The translations under genes and the position numbers were made by a program. Shown here piece after piece: positions 34,998 through 45,397 of a stretch of 64,000 bases of DNA. Every line of letters starts with the position of its first letter. Position 1 is the stretch's first letter. The notes beneath the pieces are model-generated. The model was not told where the DNA came from, did not search any database, and worked only from the letters and a program-made list of their open reading frames with translations. The DNA lies in NCBI GenBank assembly GCA_000827265.1, contig KN834793.1:261753-325752 (forward strand). The letters run 5' to 3'. This stretch comes from Collybiopsis luxurians FD-317 M1 (lineage: Eukaryota > Basidiomycota > Agaricomycetes > Agaricales > Omphalotaceae).

Positions 34998-36053
34998 ACC
35001 GCCAGTCGAGTCTGAAGTCTGAGAAGAGGCTTAGATTACACGGTTCTGATTAGACTTCGCTGTACAGTATATACATAAGAAAGACTTTGAAGTTGCACTA
35101 TCTATTGCTTTGAAATAACTATTGCATGCCGGAATTAACCCTGTAGAACCAGGCAACCCCTTTCTCTTTGACCATTTGCCGGATCGAGGTCCTTCATTCT
35201 TGCCCTCAGACTATGAAGACTCTGCCTTTGCCTTTTTGAGCAAGTAGAATGCGGGAGTGGGAGTAGTGGGTTGCGAGTTGAGTAACGAGTTGTAGTACAT
35301 ACCAGACTCCAGTGTCAGATGCTGAAGGTGACGAGGGAGTATCAGAGTGTCTCGCCGAGATAGCAGCAGCGTCTAGAAGGAAAGGGTTCGTAGAGATGAT
35401 GTTGGGCGGGAGAAGAGCAGCAAGAAGGGTAAATCGGGCACTGAGGCTGACGAGGGCAAGACATTGGACAAGATGGCTGGAAGACGTGAGCCAAATGCCC
35501 TGAGCAGGGCTAAAACAGGCGCTTGAATTGTGTGCCAAAAATTGGACGCCCTATTCAAATTGTGAACTCAGAACTGGCCAAAACCCCAGCTACCTTTAGA
35601 CAATTTTTGAGCTGCCTCGAGACAATTCTATGCATTAGTCTCTTAGTTCTACACAGACTCTCAAGATGCAATGCTTTGTTTCCTTCTCTTTCAAACATTT
35701 ATGTTTTGCACGTTCCGTATATTACTACCTTTCATAATGGTAATCCGTGGCAGGCGTAGTGATGCTGGTCAAAGCAAAACTTATGGCGCTTCTCGATACG
35801 ATAGGCGAGCCTTTGCTACTGGCGTATACCCGCATATATCGTACACCTGTGTCATGCATGAGACATGATGCCTGTCACCAGTGCGGACCTCATCAAATTG
35901 CTCCTCGGTGGAACTCTTTTCTTATACAAAGCACACAATAAATATCAATACTATCAACTGATTCTGTACAGATTCCATCCGTCATATGTAAAGCACATAC
36001 GGATCTAGAAACGTAAACGCAAACTATACTCAAGTATCCATCTTTCGCTGACC
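34998..36053. other. Intergenic region, weak frames only
   Basis: A minus-strand frame at 35206-35538 is protein-like in composition but matches nothing I know and has no supporting neighbours. I see no other gene, RNA or clear repeat. Confidence 0.4.
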
Positions 36054-36701
36054 TCAAGCTGAAGGGATAGGGGCCAATTGGCCATTGGTACAGCTGGTTG
36101 GAAAAAGTATCAGCTGCCGTGGTTTTTTGTATGAAGATATGAAGAAACACATACCTATATTGGGAGGGCGCGTAGCATGCGTCGCCGCACCTCAAGGTTG
36201 CGCTTTCATCGATGACAGGGCAGAGGAAATTGCCATCGAGGCATACGTACTGCATTTTTATGTCGGTAACAGTACCTCAGAAGAGACTCGAATCTACTTG
36301 CCTGAGACGGATAGAAACGTGCATCGCCGCAGTCTTCAAGGGTTTCTGGTCCATTCGGATTGTACGGCTCTAGGGTGTTGTCCGAGCAGCTGTTTTCGAA
36401 TGTCAGTCAGTATACAAACAAGTAAATGCAAATGAAGAATATACCTGTACTGGGAAGTGGAGTAGCAAGCATCACCACATCGGATATAGATATCACCATT
36501 GAGGATGGGGCAGAGGAAATTGCTGTCGAAACAGGTGTACTATTAAGCAGTAAATCATCCGGTTTCATGGCTGGAATGGTCATGATCAAAGCATACCTGA
36601 GATGGGTAGTACCTGGAGTCACCACAGTTCAGAAGGGTTTCAGACTGAGCAACGACTCCAGCAACAAGAGCAGTCAAGACAAAAGAGAAGAGAGGTGCCA
36701 T
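36054..36701 (-). CDS. Truncated CBM52-repeat protein (C)
   Basis: Exons 36701-36597, 36539-36445, 36389-36302, 36249-36155 and 36093-36054 give 140 residues. The signal peptide and both CBM52-like repeats are intact and almost identical to gene D at 38 kb, but exon 5 meets a TGA after 13 codons. So the Cys-rich tail (C-C-P-G, D-H-C-R-D-P-C) is missing. The sequence below the stop does not resemble gene D's exon 5, pointing to a rearrangement breakpoint at about 36,055-36,060. Intron 3 starts with GC. A secreted two-module protein could still be made. Confidence 0.6.
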
Positions 36702-36779
36702 GTTGACGAGAGTGAGACGATGTTATGTGCCCTTTTATACGCCAAGAGTATCAATGCGAAGGGACTAGAGCCAACTTTC

Positions 36780-36825
36780 TGGACGCTACCGGTTTTCAAG
36801 GCCAAGGGCAGCAGATAAACGCTCG
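36780..36825 (-). promoter_or_regulatory. Conserved promoter of CBM52 gene C
   Basis: On the minus strand the CCTTGRCCTTGAAARCCGGT element lies about 90 bp before the start, with a TATAAAAGGGC box nearer the ATG, as in the other CBM52-family genes. Confidence 0.55.
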
Positions 36826-36829
36826 TCCT

Positions 36830-37450
36830 TGATATGAACAACATTTGGAATGCAGCTGTCATGCACGTCGATGACAAGATGTTGAACATTCTGGGGCAAT
36901 TGGTCTGGTCTGCCTTGAGATCCGTCTGATTTCCAGTCAACACTGTATTGTCTGGACCTTTCACGTTAGCAGAGAGAAAAGAATGGAAGGGAGACATTGA
37001 CAAGGAATAGTACTTACGGGAAAAACGAGTCTGGAAGCTACTTTTCTCCCGGATCTATCTCAAGATGAAAAGATCCAACAATCAAACTTACCTGTACACT
37101 TCGTGTATAAGCTCGAGAGACTCTTCGGTTTTGTCTCCGGTGACATGATCACTACAAGCTGTAGATCAAACCGTCCCCGAAGAGAAGAACGATCACGGAA
37201 AACAGATAGATATTCGCAGCGGTAAATGGTTGGAAGGGCCTAGAGCGGAGATGAAATCAGGCGAGGCGAGGAGGTCCCAGCTCAACTATCATACGCGTTA
37301 GTCAAGGATAGTTCAATCAACACTGTACCTTTCTCTGAGTATAGTGAGCGAAGACTGACACTGACAAAGACCAGACCGTGGCACCACTGCTTTGAACGCA
37401 ATTTTGGGTCCATCAATACTACAGTGAGACAAAGGAGATTCTTAGACAAG
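36830..37450 (-). repeat. Block U4, upstream of CBM52 gene C
   Basis: On the minus strand this aligns with blocks U1-U3, best around the TATCCTTGAC core and the short ATGTCACCGG frame that ends CTCTCGAGC...ACAG|GTAAG (near 37,090-37,150). It is more diverged than U1-U3 are from each other and closest to U5. Confidence 0.5.
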
Positions 37451-38008
37451 TCGGTCATGGTGAGAGCAAGAACGACCTGGATCTTGGTTGAATAATTGAA
37501 TATGAAGCTGTGTACTCGTCGACGAGAAAGGATTGCTGCAACGTCAGGATACCATCGTCATTCTCTTGATGACTCGACGGCGAGCGACAGAGAGCTGAGG
37601 TTGCCATCTAAGTCCAAACAGAGATCGGCAAAGCAGGGCCGAGATCTTGCCGCTGCCGCCGCCTTCGAAATCGGCATCACAAAAACTTCAAACTGCAAAC
37701 TCCGAGCACTCGTTAGTTATTTTCACCCCCTAGCACTTATTCTGAACCAGTTGCTTTACAAAAAAAGGGAACATTGCTTCAAAGATTTGGACATAGTTCG
37801 TAACAAACAATATCAACTAAGGGAAAATTCTCGGCAGCATATATCTATGGCGTCCTAACTGATAATCTGGCCCCAGAAATACAACTGGACTCGACACGTT
37901 AACCAAGTAGTACATAGATTTAGGAACACTAATGGAAACGCAAAGTGTTTATTCGCAGAACTTAGGTAGTGGTCGAGGCTTACAATTTTACTACCTATTT
38001 AAAAAACT
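37451..38008. other. Spacer between the duplicated CBM52 units
   Basis: A plus-strand frame of 120 codons (37496-37858) is rich in Arg/Lys/Ser and has no relative that I recognise. No other feature is seen. Confidence 0.4.
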
Positions 38009-38803
38009 TTAGGTGGCCGTAGTAGTGGGACAGGAGCCCGGTACCAACTCGCAAGGATCCCGACAATGGTCTGCCACAGAGATCAAACCTGGGCAACATC
38101 TTAACTCAAAGCAACCTTGGTCGTTGCAAACTTCACTGATCCCGTAATCCCCAACACACGGGGGAGGGGAAACAGGGGCCAATTGGCCATCCGTGCAGCT
38201 GTTTGGGGAAAGTATCAGCGGTCGTGGTTTTTAGTATGAAGACTGGAAGAAATACATGCCTATATTGGGAGGGCGCGTAGCATGCGTCGCCGCACCTCAA
38301 GGTTGCGCTTTCATCGATGACGGGGCAGAGGAAATTGCCATCGAGGCATACGTACTGCATTTTTATATTGGTAACAGTACCTCAGAAGAGACTCGAATCT
38401 ACTTGCCTGAGACGGATAGAAACGTGCATCGCCGCAGTCTTCAAGGGTTTCTGGTCCATTCGGATTGTACGGCTCTAGGGTGTTGTCCGAGCAGCTGTTT
38501 TCGAATGTCAGTCAGCATACAAACAAGTAAATGCAAATGAAGAATATACCTGTACTGGGAAGTGGAGTAGCAAGCATCACCACATCGGATATAGATATCA
38601 CCATTGAGGATGGGGCAGAGGAAATTGCTGTCGAAACAGGTGTACTATTAAGCAATAAGTAATTTGGTACATCTGGGACAGTCATGATCAAAGCATACCT
38701 GAGATGGGTAGTACCTGGAGTCACCACAGTTCAGAAGGGTTTCAGACTGAGCAACGACTCCAGCAACAAGAGCAGTTAAGACAACAGAGATGAGAGGTGC
38801 CAT
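38009..38803 (-). CDS. Secreted protein with two CBM52-like repeats (D)
   Basis: Exons 38803-38699, 38644-38550, 38494-38407, 38354-38260 and 38198-38009 give 190 residues with the same phases as gene A. The signal peptide ends V-V-A-Q. Both repeats keep the C-x-D-[GS]-[DN]-F-L-C-P and R-C-G-D-A-C-Y cores; the tail has C-C-P-G-L and D-H-C-R-D-P-C. Introns 3 and 4 both begin with GC. Predicted to be secreted and to bind wall beta-glucan (from CBM52 family knowledge, recalled rather than searched). Exons 1-4 are nearly identical to gene C, so the pair arose recently or is homogenised by gene conversion. Confidence 0.8.
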
Positions 38804-38892
38804 GTTAATGAGAGTGAGACGATGTTGTATGCCCTTTTATAAATTATAAGCCAGAGTATCGATGCGATAGCATTAGAGCCAGCTGTCCAGAC

Positions 38893-38935
38893 GCTACCGG
38901 CTTTCAAGGCCAAGGGGGACAGATAAACGCTCGTC
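38893..38935 (-). promoter_or_regulatory. Conserved promoter of CBM52 gene D
   Basis: The minus-strand CCCCTTGGCCTTGAAAGCCG element followed by GTAGCGTC lies about 95 bp before the ATG; a TTTATAAAAGGGC box lies at about 38,830-38,842. Confidence 0.6.
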
Positions 38936-38939
38936 TTTC

Positions 38940-39480
38940 ATTTGCACAACAGCTGAATGCAGCTGTCACATACATCCACGACAAGGTGTTGAACATTCTG
39001 GGGCGATTGGCCTGGTCTGCCCTGAGATCCGTCGGATTCCCAGTTAACAATGTATTGTACCTTTCATCTAAGCAGAGTGAAAAGAATGGAAAGTGATTTA
39101 AGCAGCTGACATTGACAAGGAATACTTACTTACGGGGATAACGAGTTTGGAAGCTGCTTTTTTCTGGGGTCTGTATACGATGTTGAACGATGAAACAATC
39201 AATCAATCAAACTTTACCTGTACACTTAGCGGATATGCTCGAGACTCTTCGCGGCGACATTGATTAACACAAGCTGTGAACGCTGTCATCAAGCAATTTC
39301 CGAAGAGAAGAACTTTCCAGGAGAAGAGATGGATACTTGCAATATCAGATTTTAGTATGATCTAGAGTGGACATGGAATGAGGTCAGGCGAAGGTACCTT
39401 TCTCTGAGGATAGCAAATAAACGAGGAGTAACATTGACAAAGATCAGACCGTGGCGCCACCGCTTCGAGCGCGATTTATA
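38940..39480 (-). repeat. Block U5, upstream of CBM52 gene D
   Basis: It aligns with U4 along the whole length and with U1-U3 in part. The conserved short frame begins ATGTCGCCGC near 39,263 and ends at ACAG|GTAAAG. A second conserved piece (C-A-G-[AC]-x-AAA...GCTTCC, near 39,150) ends at CCCC|GTAAGT, as in U2 and U4. Confidence 0.5.
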
Positions 39481-39732
39481 GTTGTTTACAATCGTTCCCC
39501 CCTACATTGTTGAATACTCCGGCGTGAATTTCGAAGGACTGAGCGGAAGTAAAGAAGGCATACAAACTTTACATTGATTGTTATTATAATGAAAATAATA
39601 ACAGAAACATTGTAAAAGTGCTTGTAGAGGGCCAAAAGCAAACGACCCAAGATTATGATTAAAATAACTAGCAGTCCTTGAAATTTGTAGCACAGTAAGC
39701 AGAAGCCAGCACACGACCTGTCTCTCTTCCCA

Positions 39733-40972
39733 CTATTCTTCCGCTCTCGCCTCAACCTTTTTCTTTCCTTCCAATACAGCGCTACCGCTAGGCCCACCAC
39801 CCTCCTGCTCATCGCGCCACTGCCTACGAGTTATATTGGGGTTATAAACATTGATAACATTTGAATGAGGATCGAAGTTGGCATTATGAATATTGAATCC
39901 ATGGGCAGTGGATATAAAGGTTGAATCGTGAATGTTGAATTGACTGGCACCGGCGAAGATATTCCCTGTTCTGATGGTCGGAGGATGGTCGGGCTCGGGA
40001 TCGGCCTCGAGATCAACGCTGTTAGGTTCCGCAACAAGAACCTGTGATTCCTCGATGGTCGTCGATGGAGCATCCGAATTGGAAGCGACCACCTTCTTTG
40101 ACTCGTCTTCCTTTCCCTTCGGTGGGGGGCGGATGTTGAGCCTATGTATACATATCGTTATCCGGGCCAGTCATGCTCTATAACCAGAAACTCACCAAAA
40201 CATGCCAACCGCCGTAACCAACCCTGCTGCAAAAGCAACTTTATTCGACTTGAAAGTTTCTGCAGTAGGGTACATATTCCCTCCGAGAACCATCAGGGCG
40301 GGAAATAGACGGGATGGCGGAGGCCATTTGGATAAGATCTGTGACCACGGCGAACTGGTCAAGGTGCCGGAAGAGGGAGAGGAGGTCGACGACGACGAGG
40401 GTGTATGGAGTGAACGTGAACGCGTTGATGCAGAACCTTCATCGCGATATTCACGTTCGGAAGAGGAAACTGTTGTAAAGGATGTCGGTGGATATTCATA
40501 CGGATGATCGCTAGCGGGTCGTATTGAGTTTGAGTCCCGGAATGCTGTTGTCGACCAGTCTCCGGCGGTATGAGTATGGGTCGAATCTGTTGCAGAAGGA
40601 CTGGATCTTGCAGCTACAGGCTGAGAAAACGCGGACTCGAAGGAAGAAGCAGCTGGCGGAGGAGAGAAAGAAGGTGTTGGTAGCCTAAGGATTTTTGAAC
40701 ACGAAAAGGTAAGCAGCGATTTAGTAAGGAGAGAAAATAGCTACGGACGATTTGGGTCCAGTAGACGCGTTATCGGGCGATGAGCTCGCACTCGGACTGG
40801 CATATGAACTGGAAAAGAACTCGGAGTCTGAGATAACAAAACTGGAGATAGACGGGGAGTTTCCCTTGTTTTCGAATTCTTGGCATGATGAAGGAAAAGC
40901 AGAAGACGTCGAAGATGGCTCAGGCGCTGTAGATAGGGGAGGAGCCGCGTTCAACTCGATTTCCGATAACAT
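39733..40972 (-). CDS. TM-family protein with tandem F-x-I motif (n)
   Basis: Exons 40972-40749, 40684-40196 and 40141-39733 give 373 residues; the introns are phase 2 (TC|GTCCGT; TG|GTGAGT). Residues 1-75 are Ser-rich and residues 75-195 Pro/Ser-rich, with D-H-P-Y-E-Y-P-P. The hairpin is at about 198-237 (A-L-M-V-L-G-G-N-M-Y ... A-A-G-L-V-T-A-V-G-M). The last exon has R-P-P-P-K, then two units of one motif: A-S-Q-F-N-I-H-D-S-T-F and H-G-F-N-I-H-N-A-N-F, then N-V-I-N-V-Y-N. Such units resemble the short motif I recall near Agaricomycete NACHT/NLR-type and related proteins. A basic tail follows. A membrane protein with a possible signalling tail; function is inferred only. Confidence 0.7.
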
Positions 40973-40999
40973 TGAGGATTGAAGAAGACAAAGATTGGG

Positions 41000-41677
41000 T
41001 TGCAAAGAACCGAAGAATGGCTTTTGAAGTAAAAACGTTCCCCGTCTTTTGTTTTTGTTTTTTTTTACGGCGATGCTGCGGCGAGGCACATTACCGTATC
41101 TTTACTACCGTAACACGGGTCATTGAATTAGGTCATTCTTGAAGACAACGCGCATGGGCAGCTCCCAAGACAAAGAACCAGGTCAGGTCAAGGTGCAGTC
41201 GAAAGTAACTCAAGCTTCAGAGAGATGAGCGTATTTGCAGGGAAACTGCTTTCGAGTCACGTGTCAAAACCGCTACAACGAAAATTGGACGGACTCAAGT
41301 AGCGCAAGAAAATTCGAAGGATTGGAAACAGCAAGCACTCCAACTTACTTGACACACCATCTCCTCCGTGTACTGCGTTCAATACTTACTAAGCTTCTCC
41401 GGCCTTCTGGTTCTTTCCAGACGCATGCATATGGGGTAACGAAACCACCGAACGCAGCTGGGACTTCAAGAACTTGTTCACAGTATTATACCACTACAAA
41501 CTGAAAAAGAGGCATCAAAATCTTTGTTGGTAACGATAGCAAGGTGCATTTGACGGGTATCTTGTAAAACCCGTAGCATAGTCAACAACAAATACATAAA
41601 CGTCGACTTTCCTCAACTTCCTTCTCTCCCACTACTCATTTACTCCCCGTCTCTTCCCCCAAGCCCTACCACAGGCA
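41000..41677. other. Intergenic region between TM genes n and o
   Basis: It holds the promoter side of gene n (with a T-run near 41,063-41,072) and the 3' flank of gene o. The 3' flank (41.42-41.63 kb) recurs at 43.17-43.38 kb as part of the o/p tandem duplication. No gene is seen. Confidence 0.5.
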
Positions 41678-42572
41678 CTACTGACCTCCCCGCCGCCTAC
41701 GGCTAGCATTAAAGTTGTTCACAACCGTTCCAGTCACATTGTTAAACACGCCGGCATGGACTTCGAAGGAGTGAGCGGAAGCAAAGAAAGCACCATGGGA
41801 ATTGCGGTCAGCGGCGGACGCGCCATTTCTGCCTTTGGTTTTAGTTTTGGGTTTGGTGGACGGAGAAGTGAGAGGGCTGGGAGGATCAGAATGATCAGCT
41901 GTTTGTTCGTCAGCCTCCGCACCAAATACAGTCTGCGATGCATGGTTCATTGCGGAAAATACTTCTGAAGACCATGGTGGGTAGGTTGTAACCCTCAGCT
42001 GAGGACGAATGTTGTAACTGTGCACAGGTAACAAAATATCTTCAGCCCACTATTCTATCTACCGTGCTCGAAAACCTTACTTACTAAAATGTTCCAAACC
42101 CCAGAATCAACCCTATGACACAAGCCACCGTACTCGTGTTGTATGCTTGCGCGGCGGTGTACAAATTCCCTGCAAGAACCAAAACGGCTATAACAAAGCG
42201 AGATACCGGAGGCCACTTTGATGTAAAAGTTGGTGGCCGCGATGGATTAGTGAAGGTGCTGTAGGAGGAGAATGCGGGTGGTATCGGGGGCCGAAACGAA
42301 TGGTCTGGAGCAGGATCCTCATCAAGACTTGTCGAAGAAGTCGCCGCGAACGATGGTGCTATATATTCATATGGATTAGCACTTGCGGGTCGTGTTGAAT
42401 CTGAGGCCTCAGACTCTACAGTCGACTGATAACTGGGAGGATGAGTATGTGTTGAGTCTGCCGCAGTCGGACTGGGAACCGGCTGATTCATAACCCGAGG
42501 TTGAGACGACGTAGAACTGGAGGGAGCTGAGGGGATCGGCGGTATCGAATACACATCGAACCTTGAAGACAT
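41678..42572 (-). CDS. TM-family protein with F-x-V motif tail (o)
   Basis: Two exons, 42572-42085 and 42017-41678, give 275 residues; intron TA|GTAAGT to CACAG|T, phase 2. The usual intron 1 and Ser-rich exon 1 are absent, so the protein starts at the equivalent of exon 2. Landmarks: P-P-S-Y (a PPxY WW-domain ligand) near residue 47, N-P-Y-E-Y near 70, a hairpin at about 125-162 (V-L-V-L-A-G-N-L-Y-T-A-A-Q-A-Y). The last exon has Y-N-I-R-P, a Lys-rich patch, then A-F-F-A-S-A-H-S-F-E-V-H-A-G-V-F-N-N-V and an Arg-rich end. Paralogue p lies next to it. Likely a two-pass membrane protein; role unknown. Confidence 0.7.
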
Positions 42573-42646
42573 TGGTGAAGGAAGTAAGTAAGTGAGAACG
42601 CAGAAAAAAACTTTCGCTGAATTTTTATATGGTCGTTCCCGGGATC

Positions 42647-42660
42647 ACAACAGCTTTGTT
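42647..42660 (-). promoter_or_regulatory. AACAGCTTTGTT element upstream of TM gene o
   Basis: ACAACAGCTTTGTT lies 75-88 bp before the start, with a TTTTTATAT box between it and the ATG. Confidence 0.55.
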
Positions 42661-43429
42661 ATTCCAAAGTACACTGCGGCTACCATGTGGAATACTTAAT
42701 GGAGCGAAGGTACAGCAGATAGTATATTGGGTTTATGCAAAGAAGTGAGTGCAATGCAGTGTAGTCTCTTGAAGCAACACAACTCATAATCGACGGAGTG
42801 GAATGGGGGGCTGCGTTCAATTCGATTCTAGAAACAGTCAAACACTATGTTTGAAGGTGTACTATAACTATATTGTAAGCGCTGGTGAGCATTCACTGCA
42901 GACGCCCGCTTATTTGACGGTCAGGTGTTCTCCACGCAATCAAAATTACCTGTAAAGGCTCCGGAATGGGTCCCCCAAATGGCTTACATGATCAAGCTTC
43001 ATTTTTGATTGGCAAACTCGAGACTCGAAGCTGTGAAGAAATCTGCTTGCACCGGGACCGACACACCTAATCTTCTACTTATTATGGATGAGCAGTAGGC
43101 GTCTAAGATTTTGCCTTCTCCCTCAAGTAAATGTCCACTTATTTGCTTCCACGTTCCAGGTGGTTCCGAATTTAGTACTTGTAAAGAACGACACTGCTCA
43201 AGCAGCTGTGGTCAGAAAGACCTGTATATAAGGGTGGAAACTGATAAAGAGGTATCCAAACCTTCATCGGTGATGATGGCCGCTATCGCAAGGTGCGTTA
43301 AACGGGTATTTTGTGAGTCGTAGCATAGTCAACAGCAAATACACAAAAATCTAGCTTTCCTCAGTCTTCTTCCTTCTCTCCCACTGCTTCGTTGCTCCTC
43401 GTCTCTCTCTCTAAGTCCAACTCCACTCC

Positions 43430-44308
43430 CTACTGATCTTCTCGCCGTCTATGGTTAAAATTAAAGTTGTCTGGGAGTACGACACTGTGAAATTCGCCGC
43501 CGCGGACATCGAAAGAATTAGAACCAGCAAAAAAGGCACCGCTAATAATGCGGCCATTACGGGCAGCGGCGGAAGTATTGTTTTTGGTTTTGGTCGACGG
43601 AGAAGCGGGAGGGCGAGGAGGACCAGAATTAACGGTTGATTCATCCTCAAATCGCGCACCAAAAACAGGCTGCGATGCCTCGTTCATCGCTGAAAAGCCT
43701 TCTGGATTCCATGATGTGTGATTTGTGATCTTCGTAGGGCGAATGTTGTTACTGTGCATAAGGAACGAACCATCCTCAGCCCATTGTTCTTATATCTACC
43801 GCGCTCCGATAAAAAACTCTACTTACTAGAACGTTCCAAACGCGAGAATTAGCCCTATCACAAATGCAGTCGTACTTGTGTTGTATGCTTGCGCGGCGGT
43901 GTACAAATTCCCGGCAAGGACGATAGGAGGTAAAATGAAGCGGGATGGCGGAGGCCATTTTGATAAGACTGGTGACCGCGATGAATTAGGAAAGGTGTCC
44001 GAAGAGTGGGAAGGTAACGAGGGTGGAATTGAGGGACGGAATGAATGGTCTGGCGCAGGATTCTCATTAATACGAGTGGAAGAAGTCGCTGCGAACGATG
44101 GTGTTAAATATTCATATGGGTTGGCACTAGCGGGTCGTGTCGAGTCTAAGGCCTCAGACGCTAGAGTCGACCGATAACTTGGAGGATTAGTATAAATCGG
44201 ATCTGCTGCAGTCTGACTGGAGACAGGCTGGCTCGCATCCCGAGGTTGAGACAACGTAGATCCGGAGAGGGAGGGGGCTGTCGAATACAAATCAAGCTCC
44301 GTAGACAT
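43430..44308 (-). CDS. TM-family protein with F-x-V motif tail (p)
   Basis: Exons 44308-43827 and 43751-43430 give 267 residues (TA|GTAAGT to CACAG|T). This is the tandem paralogue of gene o and shares its layout: P-P-S-Y near residue 44, N-P-Y-E-Y near 68, a hairpin at about 123-160 and a tail with A-F-F-A-G-S-N-S-F-D-V-R-G-G-E-F. The sequences before the motif differ more than the hairpins do. The end is Arg-rich and short. The AACAGCTTTGTT element and a TTTTAAAC box precede the start. Its 5' end faces CBM52 gene E. Confidence 0.7.
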
Positions 44309-44384
44309 TGGTGAATGCAGAAAGTAAGTGAGTATGCTGAAGAAAAGCCTTTGCTGGGCTTTTAAACGGTCTTTCCCGAGGTTA

Positions 44385-44398
44385 CAACAGCTTTGTTA
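44385..44398 (-). promoter_or_regulatory. AACAGCTTTGTT element upstream of TM gene p
   Basis: ACAACAGCTTTGTT lies 77-90 bp before the start codon of gene p; identical to the copy before gene o. Confidence 0.55.
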
Positions 44399-44399
44399 T

Positions 44400-45280
44400 T
44401 CCATAGTGCATTTGGAATGTTTAATGGAATTCGTGTAGAGTGAACAGTATATTTAGAGAAAGCAGTGCAGTGCAAGTGCAGTGTCTCGAAGCAACATAAC
44501 TCATAATTCGACAAAGGGAGTGGGAGGCTGCATTAAATTTGATTCTACGAGCAGTCAACTCCATATTCGAAGGTGTAAACAGTAAGCGCTGGCATCCGCG
44601 CCGTTTGCACCCGTGTTCCTCGTGTTTTTCCCAAACTCCCACATAACGAATCATAACGACCTGCCATAGAGCTTCTGGGTCAACGAGTGCCTCATGATCA
44701 TCCTTAAAAGTGAACTTTCAATTGGCAAACTCCAGACTCGTAGCTATGAAGAATTCTGTTTACACCGGAACCAGTACAACTTCTAATCTTTACTTTACTG
44801 TGGATGGACACAGCAGCGAGGCCCCCCGCGGCCTATGGGCTACCCTTGCTAGTAAACACTGTCACGATGTGTACTATTCAAATCACTTGTCTTACTTGCT
44901 CTGCTCGGAACAAGGTACAGTGTAACATTCACGTTGAATCCATTAGTGGATCGCATCAAGCTATATATCCCATTCTACTTTTTTGTGCCTTATCGTCTGC
45001 CCTTGCCCAGTCTGCATCCTACTGCAGATCTTTTGGAAGCCATGGCCCTCAACCCAGAAATTCCCCCATAGGTGTAATACCCATTTGAACAGCTCTCGGA
45101 GCTGTATTCGCCGCGAAATGCGCCTACTGCCTTACTTATATATTTTGCTCGGAGATAAACAAAGGACAGATTCCAGGGCAGACTGTCGGGCAAGATATTC
45201 AACACCTTGTCACTAATGTATATGGCAATCTGGCAGCTGCCTACAATCTGTTATGCGTTATAAGAACTAAAAGTTATCTA
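44400..45280. other. Divergent region between TM gene p and CBM52 gene E
   Basis: It holds the end of the o/p duplication unit and about 300 bp that may be a diverged block U (a GACAGATTCCAGGGCAGACT stretch near 45,165 is shared with the ends of U2, U3 and U5). No protein gene is supported. Confidence 0.45.
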
Positions 45281-45365
45281 GCCCCTTGACCTTGAAAACC
45301 GGTAGCGTTGAAAGTCGAGACAATTGGCTCTAGTCCCACCGTGTCCGTACCCTTGCGTATAAAAG
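45281..45365 (+). promoter_or_regulatory. Conserved promoter of CBM52 gene E
   Basis: AGCCCCTTGACCTTGAAAAC then CGGTAGCGTT, a TTGGCTC box and GCGTATAAAAGG (45,354-45,365) stand in the same order and spacing as before gene A. Confidence 0.65.
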
Positions 45366-45397
45366 GACCCTTGGCATCGTCCCATTTTAACCCAAAC

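Larger units (their letters stand above)
41470..45000. repeat. Tandem duplication of a 1.75 kb TM-gene unit
   Basis: Unit 1 (about 41.47-43.2 kb) and unit 2 (about 43.2-45.0 kb) each hold one TM gene, its 5' element, the flank with ATTGGCAAACTC (43.01 and 44.72 kb) and the 3' flank with GTAGCATAGTCAACA. Order and orientation are the same. Confidence 0.75.

Noticed and set aside
35206..35538. A minus-strand frame with protein-like composition
   Set aside because: No domain, no paralogue in the window and no splice partners, so I do not call a gene.
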